64,000 bases of DNA from a virus, in the IMG/VR virus record IMGVR_UViG_3300001683_000022, positions 1 through 64,000 of that record; one strand, given 5' to 3'. How positions within the stretch are numbered: position 1 is the stretch's first letter; the number at the start of each line of letters is the position of its first letter. The position numbers and the translations under genes are program-made. Below, one piece after another: positions 36,185 through 44,499 of this stretch. The notes beneath the pieces are model-generated. The model had not been told where the DNA came from. It ran no database searches and saw only the letters and a program-made list of their open reading frames with translations.

Positions 36185-36543
36185 CCAATCAATTCCCGTA
36201 TGTTTTGTAACATGGTTTGTTTAGCTGCTTTACTGGAGGTAGTTTGTAGTACCTTACCCTCCTCATTTTTTACAAAGTTTTTGGTCTTTAACATGTTATG
36301 TTTCCATACCATTGTCCATACAGCATAAGGATCAATACCGTATGAAAGGATTAAACCAATATTAACTACAATATTGTCTATGGCCTCTTTTAAAATATTT
36401 TCTAAGGGTTCTTGGGTATAGGCTAGCTGCAATTCAGCAGCTTCCTCACGACATAAAGCAATATAGGTTTTACTTTGTTCACTATTATTTACATGAATGG
36501 TTTGATTAGTTGCTTCCATAAATGTTTTTTGATCTTCTACCAT
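36181..36543 (-). CDS. MazG-like nucleotide pyrophosphohydrolase
   Basis: The 120-residue protein has the all-alpha NTP-PPase pattern EEAAELQLA (EExxE) followed by EAIDNIVVNIG (ExxD). This fits MazG/PRA-PH enzymes that cleave NTPs or ppGpp-like nucleotides. It directly precedes and overlaps thyX. A role in clearing dUTP or lowering stress alarmones is plausible but not shown. Confidence 0.75.
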   Translation of the reverse strand: MVEDQKTFMEATNQTIHVNNSEQSKTYIALCREEAAELQLAYTQEPLENILKEAIDNIVVNIGLILSYGIDPYAVWTMVWKHNMLKTKNFVKNEEGKVLQTTSSKAAKQTMLQNIRELIG

Positions 36544-36544
36544 C

Positions 36545-36706
36545 TTATTTATTACTTACTGTAATTACAGTAGTTCCTACGGTATCTGCTAATTCTCTTA
36601 GTGCTATAGCAACTAACTCAGGTCTGACGGGTAAAGATTGAATTGTTGGAAGAAAGGCCCCTTTAATTGACTCTATTACTACTCTATCTTGTGCGCTGAT
36701 TGACAT
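36545..36706 (-). CDS. Small hypothetical protein (53 aa)
   Basis: The frame encodes MSISAQDRVVIESIKGAF and onward to VITVSNK. Its ATG lies 28 bp inside the end of the DUF3310-like gene and its stop is 2 bp before the MazG-like start, so it fills the gap exactly. This tight packing is the main support. The gene includes a 14-bp palindrome (ACTGTAATTACAGT). Confidence 0.55.
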   Translation of the reverse strand: MSISAQDRVVIESIKGAFLPTIQSLPVRPELVAIALRELADTVGTTVITVSNK

Positions 36707-36921
36707 AAAAATTTCTCATAATTGGTTAAACGGTTAATGAAATCTTGGATTTTTAAAGCTTCAGAAAGATGACTATCTTTTTTGCCGTATCTAGCTAAAT
36801 ATGCTTCTACGTGTGCAAGAATTTTAATCCTTACTTCTTCTGGGGGATCTTCTCTAATCCACCTATCAATAAGGTCTGAGCCATCTTGTTTTTTATACCT
36901 ATCTTGTTTATTCATAATCAA
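36679..36921 (-). CDS. DUF3310-like protein
   Basis: The 80-residue product shows the DUF3310 pattern (YKKQDGSDLIDRWI, then YLARYGKKDSHLSEALKI and a final RLTNYEKFL). This small family is widespread in phages near replication genes; its function is unknown. It ends 28 bp inside the following 53-aa gene. Confidence 0.8.
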   Translation of the reverse strand: MIMNKQDRYKKQDGSDLIDRWIREDPPEEVRIKILAHVEAYLARYGKKDSHLSEALKIQDFINRLTNYEKFLCQSAHKIE

Positions 36922-36996
36922 ATTCTTTTTTTAAATTCCAGTGGTATAAGGTAAAGTCCTTATATAATGTAGGTAAATTCCAAAGGTTAATTGGAG

Positions 36997-37188
36997 TCAT
37001 TGTGTTATTTTTGCGCATTCTATACATGTAGTAGCATTAACTGCTTTAAGTCTTCCAAGGGGTATTGCATCACTACAAATTGTGCATTCTCGTAATTTAC
37101 CGTTCCACTCCCCATATTGGACTCTATTACGTATGGTTGCATTCTTAAGTATTTCCGCTTTTCCCTCTGATATTTCTACATCGTCCAC
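36997..37188 (-). CDS. DksA/TraR-type zinc-finger protein
   Basis: The 63-residue protein has a C4 zinc finger, CTICSDAIPLGRLKAV then TTCIECAKI. It is preceded by a short helix, the size and layout of phage TraR/DksA-like proteins. TraR-type proteins bind the secondary channel of host RNA polymerase and shift transcription, so this is a candidate host-takeover regulator. Confidence 0.85.
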   Translation of the reverse strand: MDDVEISEGKAEILKNATIRNRVQYGEWNGKLRECTICSDAIPLGRLKAVNATTCIECAKITQ

Positions 37189-37193
37189 TTTAG

Positions 37194-37379
37194 TTAGTCC
37201 TTAATAATATAATTACCTACAAAAGAGTTAAATTTTATTGATGTAAATCCACTTAATTTTAAAATACTGGATTTAATATTAGGATTTAACTCGGCTTCCT
37301 TTAATAAAAAAGCTTTATAGTCTAACCCATATTCATAAAGGAGTCCTGCATCAATCACAATGCTCCTAAAACTACACAT
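37194..37379 (-). CDS. Small hypothetical protein after DNA polymerase
   Basis: A 61-residue product starting MCSFRSIVIDAGLL. Its ATG overlaps the stop of the polymerase gene by 8 bp and its stop is 5 bp before the zinc-finger gene. No motif recognised. Confidence 0.55.
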   Translation of the reverse strand: MCSFRSIVIDAGLLYEYGLDYKAFLLKEAELNPNIKSSILKLSGFTSIKFNSFVGNYIIKD

Positions 37380-38469
37380 TTTGTACTCTCATTAGTATTT
37401 CCCTTTTAGTTGCTTTATTAGGTATTGTTATTGGTTTGTTCCACGTAGGAAATATGTCTATCTCTGCACCTAATTTAACAGTGTCATGTTTAATTTCCTC
37501 TAATTCTTGCCATTCCATACACTCAACAAGATTTCTATTTACCCATTCCACACAACCTATAGTGTCCTCTGTAATGAGATATATAGCGTCATGAATTAAT
37601 GCAATAGGGGAAATCTTGTATCTATATTTAGAGGCATGTACCCTCCCCATAAATGCATTAGCAGCTCTATTATTTAACAATCCATAAGATTGTCCTAAAG
37701 CATTACCTGCTGTGCGTCCCTCTGCTCCAGCAGCGTGGGGTGTATTTCTTTTATTTAAAAGTGTCTGAGCAAGTATAGGGGTTCGTACACGTAACCCGAA
37801 GGCGACAGTAACGTATCCATCTTTTGTTGCTTGTTCTAGCTTAGAGGCTACCCAATCATCGGATACCTTATAGAGCTTATGGTATTGATCCTCAATATCC
37901 ATAGCAGCTTCTATAGTTAACCCAATATTCTTAACTAGGGTAGCCCATGTACCTTGGTAGGTAAGGGCAAATGTAGGTATCTTGCTTTCTTGACGTAGGT
38001 GTGGATACGCATGCTTAATGCTATTAATGCTGTCTACGGTATCTACAATATCTGGCATCAGATGTTTGAAGTAAGCATACGCCCTCAGGCAATGACCGTC
38101 ATAATTATCAAGGTAAACTTTTAATTTGTTAGGATCCTTAGTAGTAAGCGCAGATATATAATCCTCAAGAGAATTAAAATCAGCACCTAAAAATACTTTA
38201 CCCTTAGGACTATAGAAGCATTGCTTTACTATCTTTGCATACTTAGAGCCACTAGGAAGATTTTGTAAATTAGGCCCACTACTGCTAAGCCTACCTGACA
38301 CTGTTCCATTGAGATTAAAGTTACCATGAAGATAATAAACACCATCTTCTTTATAGATACTATTTTTTTCAAAAGCTTTAATGAATGTACCTAAAATTTT
38401 ACTTACTTCAGATACACTAATCAAATCTTTAAGTAGCTTAGCCGTAGCAATAGCTTCCTGTCTATCCAT
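37372..38469 (-). CDS. DNA polymerase, family A, polymerase domain (C-terminal piece)
   Basis: The 365-residue product is the palm/fingers of a PolI-type polymerase: TVSGRLSSSGPNLQNLP (56-72), motif A FLGADFNSLE with Asp97, motif B with Arg159-Lys163-Phe167-Tyr171, and motif C LIHDAIY with His293-Asp294. Motif B reads YQG instead of YG and motif C has Ala295 instead of the usual Glu. The gene starts inside the end of the exonuclease piece (8-bp overlap) and its ATG has a very strong ribosome site (GGAGGAGG six to nine bases upstream). So it can be made as a separate subunit. With the upstream piece it totals 887 residues, near N4 gp39. Confidence 0.93.
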   Translation of the reverse strand: MDRQEAIATAKLLKDLISVSEVSKILGTFIKAFEKNSIYKEDGVYYLHGNFNLNGTVSGRLSSSGPNLQNLPSGSKYAKIVKQCFYSPKGKVFLGADFNSLEDYISALTTKDPNKLKVYLDNYDGHCLRAYAYFKHLMPDIVDTVDSINSIKHAYPHLRQESKIPTFALTYQGTWATLVKNIGLTIEAAMDIEDQYHKLYKVSDDWVASKLEQATKDGYVTVAFGLRVRTPILAQTLLNKRNTPHAAGAEGRTAGNALGQSYGLLNNRAANAFMGRVHASKYRYKISPIALIHDAIYLITEDTIGCVEWVNRNLVECMEWQELEEIKHDTVKLGAEIDIFPTWNKPITIPNKATKREILMRVQNV

Positions 38470-40030
38470 TAAGTTCCTCCTCCGTAAGTGAATATTCTTG
38501 AATTAATTGGTTTAAATGTTTGGTTAGTACTTTAGCCCCTACAGCAGGTAAATCCGTTTTAGTAGTATCTAAAATTTCTAATCCTAAATGTTCATGAAGT
38601 AGCTGGGCTACTTGCTTATTACTCGCTGGATTAAATGTAATCATATCGAATTCTTCTATCGCTACTTGTTTTACCTTTAATAGTAAATTCTTCTTAGCCC
38701 ACGCATCCTTACGTAGTACATCCTCGAAAGTACTTATAATAGGTGAAGCACTGATACTGCTTGTATGTTTATAAAGTACATTACTTAACTCAGATTTGGC
38801 TATTATTACTTGATCCATATCTATAGGCATACCTGTTAATTCCATCTGTAAGATAGTTTTAATGGATGGCTTCATTATGGTTTCATATATTTCCAATTGG
38901 GAATCTTTTACCATAATAGGATAATTCTTATTGAATACATACCATGTAGATAGACAATCAATTAAGTTATATTTGAGTAAGGTGTCTTTAGGAATCTTAC
39001 GTATATTCTTGATATCATCTACAGCATAATTACCTGCATATTCAAATGCCTGATCTTTCAATCCAAGTTTGTTACCTGCTGTGGTATTGGTAGCTAAATA
39101 GCTGATAGCTTTTGTACACTCGAAGTCCCTGGTAAGGATCTCAATTCCTCTAAGCATTCCCTTTATATCTAATAGGGAATCCATAAATAATTCATAGATT
39201 AAAATCTTAATATCATAATTTGCATTATGGTATATGAGCTTACCCTTATATGATCTAAAGAACTCTTTCAGTAATCTTTTTATCTGGGGGTTATGTTCTT
39301 TATAACCAAATAATACTACACCGCTGTCACACATTTCTCGCCCAGTGGGAAATGCTTCGTAGTCACATAAAAATGCTAAACCATTGTGCTGATCTAGACC
39401 AAAACCAATAGTACCTAATCCTGCTTTGTGGAACTTAAGGGAGAAGGTTTCACAATCACATGTAAGGGCCTCAAATTCATGAAGCTTAGCCAATGCAGTC
39501 CTAATATCTAAAAAGTCCTTAGGATAGCTCTGAGAGTGAATTATGTCTATTCCTATCTCCTTATAAGAACCTACCGTATGGTCTGCTACAGCCTTATTGG
39601 TAATATCTATTTTCTCCTGCAATACAGGATTATAGAATAATGCTTTATAGTTAGGGATTAAGAAGATATTTAAGTGATTAAAGTCCTTAATTGTACAAAG
39701 TACTGCTGATCCATAATAGGGCTCAGTCTTCCTCACTTTAGTCAAAGCCTTAAAATAGTTTCCATTGGCTACTACTAAGGTTTTTACGTCTAAACTATCT
39801 AACGCGGGAAGTAAGGTGCTTAAATATTCTTTACAAAATCCAATAGGAGCATTACCTTTATCATTATAGTTAAGACTAAAAGAAATAATGTCTTCTTCTG
39901 CTATACCTAATTTTACTAGCGGATGTACATAAGCATCTTCTATTTCTTTTTTATCTAATCTAGATTCTTCAACTAATACGGCAATTTTATATTTGTTATT
40001 AGGATTTTCCTTATGGATTATGTGTTTCAT
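38462..40030 (-). CDS. DNA polymerase, family A, exonuclease domain (N-terminal piece)
   Basis: The 522-residue product carries a 3'-5' exonuclease. ExoI Asp-x-Glu lies in TCDCETF, ExoII in HNANYDIKIL, and ExoIII in YNLIDCLSTWYVF. The thumb-like region follows (ETIMKPSIKTILQMELTGMPID, then NPASNKQVAQLLHE) and stops just before the polymerase palm. It lacks polymerase motifs, which lie in the next gene in a +1-shifted frame. The two pieces should associate to form one replicative enzyme. Confidence 0.92.
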   Translation of the reverse strand: MKHIIHKENPNNKYKIAVLVEESRLDKKEIEDAYVHPLVKLGIAEEDIISFSLNYNDKGNAPIGFCKEYLSTLLPALDSLDVKTLVVANGNYFKALTKVRKTEPYYGSAVLCTIKDFNHLNIFLIPNYKALFYNPVLQEKIDITNKAVADHTVGSYKEIGIDIIHSQSYPKDFLDIRTALAKLHEFEALTCDCETFSLKFHKAGLGTIGFGLDQHNGLAFLCDYEAFPTGREMCDSGVVLFGYKEHNPQIKRLLKEFFRSYKGKLIYHNANYDIKILIYELFMDSLLDIKGMLRGIEILTRDFECTKAISYLATNTTAGNKLGLKDQAFEYAGNYAVDDIKNIRKIPKDTLLKYNLIDCLSTWYVFNKNYPIMVKDSQLEIYETIMKPSIKTILQMELTGMPIDMDQVIIAKSELSNVLYKHTSSISASPIISTFEDVLRKDAWAKKNLLLKVKQVAIEEFDMITFNPASNKQVAQLLHEHLGLEILDTTKTDLPAVGAKVLTKHLNQLIQEYSLTEEELNG

Positions 40031-40031
40031 A

Positions 40032-40349
40032 TTATTTAACTAATAGGTGGAGTAAGTAATACTGCTTAACATCCTCTAAAATTATTAAGTTATCTTGCAC
40101 ATAACCTAATATATGGGGTGCTGCCTCTAACTGGGGTATCTTATAATTATTAAACACCAATGGGTGAAGGTACTCAGGTATCACATAGACAATATCAGCT
40201 AAAGAATTAGAAAGATTTAGTCCATGCCTAAAGTAATTTACAGTCCTTGCATATAAATAATCATTTACCTTAATTTCTTTAGGGAATAGTACTTTTACGC
40301 AATTTTCTAGTAGTTTTAATTTAATCGTTGGTTCTAGGAGACTCTTCAT
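40032..40349 (-). CDS. Hypothetical protein
   Basis: The 105-residue product is Leu/Tyr-rich with alternating helices and strands; no motif recognised. It ends 1 bp before the polymerase start and overlaps its upstream neighbour by 29 bp, which supports an operon with the DNA polymerase. Confidence 0.6.
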   Translation of the reverse strand: MKSLLEPTIKLKLLENCVKVLFPKEIKVNDYLYARTVNYFRHGLNLSNSLADIVYVIPEYLHPLVFNNYKIPQLEAAPHILGYVQDNLIILEDVKQYYLLHLLVK

Positions 40350-40599
40350 TTGATGTATCCTCTAACAATAGATTGTTTGCCTTATATTGAATATATTCCT
40401 CATATGATAAAATATTTATTGTTACTTTAAAATCCTTACAAGGGCCTATTTTTGTAATTTCGTTGTAATTATCTACATATTTTTCTGCAGTTTTAAGGGA
40501 AGTTATTAATGCTATTGCATCATCATAGGGCATGACTAACTCATAATATCCCAACTTCACAACCCCATAAACTGCCTTACTTACTGGGGGCTTTTTCAT
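40321..40599 (-). CDS. Hypothetical protein
   Basis: The 92-residue product begins MKKPPVSKAVYGVVKLGYYEL and continues with a DDAIALITSLKTAEKY helix, a pattern resembling small phage proteins of unknown role. The C terminus is polar/acidic. It overlaps the next gene by 29 bp. Confidence 0.6.
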   Translation of the reverse strand: MKKPPVSKAVYGVVKLGYYELVMPYDDAIALITSLKTAEKYVDNYNEITKIGPCKDFKVTINILSYEEYIQYKANNLLLEDTSNEESPRTND

Positions 40600-40610
40600 T
40601 ATTATTCCTT

Positions 40611-40979
40611 TTAGCGAATCCGAACTGATGAAACAGTTACTTCATCTAAATAGATCGGCATAATATGACTTTTAAATAGCTTATCGGCAAGTATGGTTGT
40701 ATAAACTAATCCCCTTAAACCAATAACAGCTTCTGTAACTCCCAAATCTACTAAGTGTTTTGTGGTATGTTCGGCTGCTTTATGCATATCCATCCTAAAA
40801 GTTTGGGGAGATCTAATCTTCATTACTTTTATATAATTAAATTCGATATCTTTTCTAATTTCAAGAATATGTTCCGTATCTTCATGGGATAGTACGGGGT
40901 ATTCTGCAATACTTTGACTTGTAAGGTTGATTTTTTTCATTTTTTTAATGTTAGTATTTTTATTCATCATATATTCCAT
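40611..40979 (-). CDS. Hypothetical protein
   Basis: The 122-residue product has an N-terminal polar Lys/Asn-rich part and a helical middle (EDTEHILEIRKDIEF, DMHKAAEHTTKHL). Internal Met codons at residues 4, 5 and 14 are alternative starts; the ATG used overlaps the upstream gene by 20 bp. No family recognised. Confidence 0.55.
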   Translation of the reverse strand: MEYMMNKNTNIKKMKKINLTSQSIAEYPVLSHEDTEHILEIRKDIEFNYIKVMKIRSPQTFRMDMHKAAEHTTKHLVDLGVTEAVIGLRGLVYTTILADKLFKSHIMPIYLDEVTVSSVRIR

Positions 40980-41166
40980 AAGCTTTCTTTACTATGGCAG
41001 CCTCTGCTAGTAAATCAGTGCAACCTAATAAATATACTAAGGTGTCCCGATTATTTGTAGCTTCGATATAAAGGTCGTCAGCTATGTATTTAATCCGCTC
41101 AGATTTAGTCATTATGACTTCGATATGGCGATCTATTATTAGGTCTAGCTCGTCATTTCTATTCAT
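40960..41166 (-). CDS. Hypothetical protein (68 aa)
   Basis: I place the start at 41166 (MNRNDELDLIIDRH), where ATG overlaps the stop of the upstream gene by 8 bp (ATGAATAG). A longer frame upstream would overlap it by 50 bp. The product is a short helical protein; no motif recognised. Confidence 0.6.
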   Translation of the reverse strand: MNRNDELDLIIDRHIEVIMTKSERIKYIADDLYIEATNNRDTLVYLLGCTDLLAEAAIVKKAYGIYDE

Positions 41167-41449
41167 CACTGTTTTCCTCTGCTTGCTCAATAACATGCTC
41201 AATATCACTGAATATGCTCATGTTGTAAGTCCCGAAATTTGGGTCATAATAAGCTTTCATTCGGGTTAGTACTTTTTTAGCTTGCGCGGTTGAAAGTGCG
41301 TAATCCACGCCTGTTGCCATATCCCCGTTATGGTTATAATCTAAGGCAATTTCTTTAATGTCCTCGATATGCCATAGATCTACGAAGCATTCGTCCTTGA
41401 GGATCGCTTCTTTGTACTGCAGTATTTCATCCCACTCTTTTTGGCTCAT
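41159..41449 (-). CDS. Hypothetical acidic protein
   Basis: The 96-residue product is acidic and helical (EWDEILQYKEAIL, FSDIEHVIEQAEE). A strong ribosome site (GGAGGTAAACA) lies before the ATG, so it should be well translated. No family recognised. Confidence 0.65.
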   Translation of the reverse strand: MSQKEWDEILQYKEAILKDECFVDLWHIEDIKEIALDYNHNGDMATGVDYALSTAQAKKVLTRMKAYYDPNFGTYNMSIFSDIEHVIEQAEENSDE

Positions 41450-41525
41450 TGTTTACCTCCAGCGTTTTGTAGCTTGCCTCTAAATCTGTTAACCTACTCA
41501 TTTTTAATATTCTCTATTAATTAAT

Positions 41526-41777
41526 ATGAATGATTCTTATAACTCTAAAAATATAAAAATCTTAAAGGATACATCGGTATTTGATTTTGTTTTAATGGAA
41601 GAATTAGCCACTAAATTCTCTAGACCCCTTACGTGGATTAAACGAAGTTTTGAAGCCTGTAGATTAGCAGGAGTAGATCCCCGAGATTACTTTATACCTA
41701 AGTATTTAGAAGGTAAAAATATCCCCGAGAATCTAGACGTATCTGCTATCAGTAAAGAAATACAAAGGCGTTTATAG
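41526..41777 (+). CDS. Isolated plus-strand gene in the minus-strand block
   Basis: This 83-residue frame runs against all neighbours. The product looks protein-like, with a helical region MEELATKFSRPLTWIKRSFEACRLAG and a basic end, perhaps a small helix-turn-helix. A perfect hairpin follows its stop by 15 bases. No ribosome site is clear before the ATG. It could be a regulator expressed at another stage or a fortuitous frame; I favour a real gene. Confidence 0.55.
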   Translation: MNDSYNSKNIKILKDTSVFDFVLMEELATKFSRPLTWIKRSFEACRLAGVDPRDYFIPKYLEGKNIPENLDVSAISKEIQRRL

Positions 41778-41792
41778 CCATACTTTCACAGT

Positions 41793-41809
41793 AGCGGTCG
41801 GAGACCGCT
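41793..41809. promoter_or_regulatory. Perfect 7-bp hairpin with GGA triloop
   Basis: AGCGGTC pairs with GACCGCT around GGA. There is no T tract on either side, so it is a poor terminator. N4 virion RNA polymerase recognises template-strand hairpins with 5-7 bp stems and purine-centred three-base loops. Read as template on the + strand this would drive leftward transcription into the minus-strand genes. It could also simply end the flanking plus-strand gene or the RNR gene. Confidence 0.4.
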
Positions 41810-41819
41810 CTGTAGCTCT

Positions 41820-43793
41820 TTATTTAATAGGGCATGCTCCAGACGCACATTCATCTGCTGTCATTTCTTGATCCATCATATCCGCAGAAGGTAATATAAA
41901 TTTCTGTAACTTTTTAACATAAGAATCATATACCCCTTTAGAAACTACCTCTTGAGGTAGGTAAGGATAGCCAAGGTCTAAAGCAGTCTTAGTTGGGTCA
42001 GCCCTATACAAGAAACTTACTCCAACATAATGTTCCCAATTGACTAATAACCAATCAATAATAGCTGGAACCTCTTCAGGAGAATAACTAATAGTATTAG
42101 ATACATTCTGTTGACACCAATGAATTTGGTATTTTTTATATCTATCTAATTGTCCTATAGCAGATTCTTGATTAACCTCAACAATTGAACCATCTGGTTT
42201 GCTTACTTTAGTAAAAGGTACGTGATCCCATTTAACAGGGAAGTTAACAATCATACCTTCAGGATCTAAAGGATTAGGTTTTACCTCATACCCTGCCTTA
42301 GTTAGTGCAGGTAAAAGAGGATCATGTAAACCAAAGTTAATATTATTAAAAATATATTTACCTAAAGGAACATGAACACCTTCAGGACATTGCATTACCT
42401 TACTTAATGTTCCAGACGGTTTAATAGTTGTAATATTCTTAGGTCTTTGTAGTTCTAATTCATCTGCCATTGAATATGCAGCTGAAATAGCCACCCTTTT
42501 CATAGACTCTAAATCATAAGAAGATAAATCATCTCTCTGAGCAATACCTGTTAGTCCAACACCACACAATCTCAGGAACTCATTATTTAAGTGCCAAGAT
42601 TCTTGTAATACTCCATCTTCTAAGTTAACTAAGGTTTGTCTGTAGTTAGCTCTAGCAGCTAAATAAATAGTATTATGAAGTCCTGTAGTATCCCCAATGA
42701 ATTTAGAAATATCTATTTCCACTAAGTTACAAAAACTTTTATTACCTAATAGAATTTCTGCACATGGATTTACAGTACTAAACCAGGGTGCTCTATTTAA
42801 AGCAGCTTCTCCATTAATAAAACCTGGTTCACTTCCGCCTGATTCTTCCATCAGAGTAAAGATACTTGTTAACTCTTTTTTGGATGGTTTTGACGTAAAT
42901 ACTAATGAATTATTGGATTGTGATCTTTGAGGATTACCGTCCCAGAACTCTCTTTTGGCAATCGCAAAGGCTTCCCACTCAGGCTTATTAAATTCAAATA
43001 AGGCAATCTGAGCACTCCTACGGGACGATAATATTGTACCTAACCAATTTACCACATCAAGGATATCTAACCTGCTAAGAAGCTCTCCTGCCTTGTTATT
43101 AAGGATTCCTGCAATAGCTACATAAGCTTTTGAGATTGCTTCATCACCTGAACTAATCCAGCCGTATCCTGATAATCTTCCCCCTGCCGGTCTTAGCTCA
43201 GAGAAGTTTAATACTAAGGTATTTGCTGGGTATTTCCCTGCAAGCAATTTACCAATAGATTTACTCCATGCTTCTGCAGAATCTCCTACAGTGATAGTCC
43301 ATGTCTTAGTTTCTTTATCCCATGATTCTTTATTATTTTCACAGCCTCCTTTTTCTGTGCGGGTAGTACGAATTACTTCAATATTCTTAATAGGATGCTT
43401 AAAGCCATTAAGAGTACCTACGATAGGTTTAAATCCTACACCACATCCTTGCATTAACAGCCAAAGCACATCCACTACATCGTAGACAGTTTCTACTAAA
43501 GTGCCTGAACAGTTAAATTGGCTAGATTCCCTTTTCTTGGAAACATCTGTACCACCTAACCACAATGTTCTACCTGAAGTAGATACCTTTTTTTCTGACA
43601 TTACCTGCTCAAAAGCAGATAACTCCTCTAATTCTGTATGGCTTAGAGGCTCTCCTTTAGCTCTTTCCCATAACCATTGCTGGTGTCCTTTAACTCTTGC
43701 ACAAATATCATCCCAAGACTCAAAAGAAGTTTCTTCTTTATTAGTGGGTCTGGCATATGTTCTACGTATAACTACATCAGATCTTGTTTCCAT
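41820..43793 (-). CDS. nrdJ: Class II (B12-dependent) ribonucleotide reductase
   Basis: The 657-residue product is a monomeric adenosylcobalamin-dependent ribonucleoside-triphosphate reductase of Lactobacillus leichmannii type. Catalytic residues align with exact spacing: Cys95 (FNCSG), Cys344-Pro..Glu346 (NPCAEI), Cys355 (FCNLVEI), and the C-terminal redox pair Cys649/Cys654 in ECASGACPIK. It reduces NTPs to dNTPs without oxygen or iron but needs host cobalamin. It is shorter than the roughly 739-residue prototype. Its ATG overlaps the upstream gene stop by 1 bp. Confidence 0.95.
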   Translation of the reverse strand: METRSDVVIRRTYARPTNKEETSFESWDDICARVKGHQQWLWERAKGEPLSHTELEELSAFEQVMSEKKVSTSGRTLWLGGTDVSKKRESSQFNCSGTLVETVYDVVDVLWLLMQGCGVGFKPIVGTLNGFKHPIKNIEVIRTTRTEKGGCENNKESWDKETKTWTITVGDSAEAWSKSIGKLLAGKYPANTLVLNFSELRPAGGRLSGYGWISSGDEAISKAYVAIAGILNNKAGELLSRLDILDVVNWLGTILSSRRSAQIALFEFNKPEWEAFAIAKREFWDGNPQRSQSNNSLVFTSKPSKKELTSIFTLMEESGGSEPGFINGEAALNRAPWFSTVNPCAEILLGNKSFCNLVEIDISKFIGDTTGLHNTIYLAARANYRQTLVNLEDGVLQESWHLNNEFLRLCGVGLTGIAQRDDLSSYDLESMKRVAISAAYSMADELELQRPKNITTIKPSGTLSKVMQCPEGVHVPLGKYIFNNINFGLHDPLLPALTKAGYEVKPNPLDPEGMIVNFPVKWDHVPFTKVSKPDGSIVEVNQESAIGQLDRYKKYQIHWCQQNVSNTISYSPEEVPAIIDWLLVNWEHYVGVSFLYRADPTKTALDLGYPYLPQEVVSKGVYDSYVKKLQKFILPSADMMDQEMTADECASGACPIK

Positions 43794-44128
43794 TATGCAA
43801 CCCCTATAAAATTTACTACTTTATTAGGGTATTTATGCATTAAATGCTCTAACATATTATGGTCACTATCCTCTAGATCTTTTTGAGTTACATGTTCTCT
43901 TACAATTCTTTGAGCTGTTTCTAATTCAGTCTCTTCCCTTTCACAGGTAATACTGGTGATGATCTCAAATGATTCCTCTGTAGGAACGTATTCTGTAAGA
44001 ATGCGGATACTATCTCTATCTTTTTCTGCTACAGAATCGTGTAACTCAATAAATACATCTAATAAATCAGATAATTTAGACGGTAATTTTGTAATTGGAG
44101 CTAATAGTAATGTTTCTGTTCTTTTCAT
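43793..44128 (-). CDS. Hypothetical acidic protein before RNR
   Basis: The 111-residue product is helical and Glu/Asp-rich (CEREETELETAQRIVREHV). It overlaps the RNR start by one base, so it is translationally coupled. No motif recognised. Coupling hints at a partner or nucleotide-related role. Confidence 0.6.
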   Translation of the reverse strand: MKRTETLLLAPITKLPSKLSDLLDVFIELHDSVAEKDRDSIRILTEYVPTEESFEIITSITCEREETELETAQRIVREHVTQKDLEDSDHNMLEHLMHKYPNKVVNFIGVA

Positions 44129-44157
44129 TATTGTCCTTAAATAAAATGGTGGGGGAA

Positions 44158-44186
44158 GGAAGTTTATACTAAACTTCCCATTTTTT
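44158..44186 (+). other. Perfect 9-bp hairpin with T run
   Basis: GGAAGTTTA (44158-44166) pairs with TAAACTTCC (44170-44178) around a three-base loop TAC and is followed on the + strand by CATTTTTTATAG. As an RNA on the + strand it would be a textbook terminator, yet all genes here are on the minus strand. It may block late + transcripts. Its three-base loop also makes it a possible promoter hairpin for the virion polymerase. Confidence 0.55.
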
Positions 44187-44484
44187 ATAGGTTTTGTTTA
44201 TAATCCACAAAATCTTCAGCATAGGCTAATTTTTCATCAACTACCCAATCTATGCATGCATCTTCTAATTCCTCCCGAATAGTCGTAGTAATCAAATGGG
44301 AATATCTTGGGGCCATTAAATTTAATCCAATTCCACATAAATTAATAGACGTAATATCTACAAATTCTATTATTTTTGGATCTGTTCTCGATTCTTCTTG
44401 ACCCTCTGTATGGTCAAAAACTACATCAACTGAAAACTCAAAATCCTTAATAATTATTATTGCTTCTAATGTTTTTTGTTCCAT
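44185..44484 (-). CDS. Hypothetical protein
   Basis: The 99-residue product has a strand-rich start (TLEAIIIIKDFEFSVDVVFDH) and an acidic helix at the end. A ribosome site (AGGAGGAGAAATA) precedes the ATG. No motif recognised. Confidence 0.6.
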   Translation of the reverse strand: MEQKTLEAIIIIKDFEFSVDVVFDHTEGQEESRTDPKIIEFVDITSINLCGIGLNLMAPRYSHLITTTIREELEDACIDWVVDEKLAYAEDFVDYKQNL

Positions 44485-44499
44485 TATTTCTCCTCCTGT

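Noticed and set aside
41820-43793. Intein or intron in the RNR gene
   Set aside because: Catalytic cysteines have exact family spacing with no inserted block.
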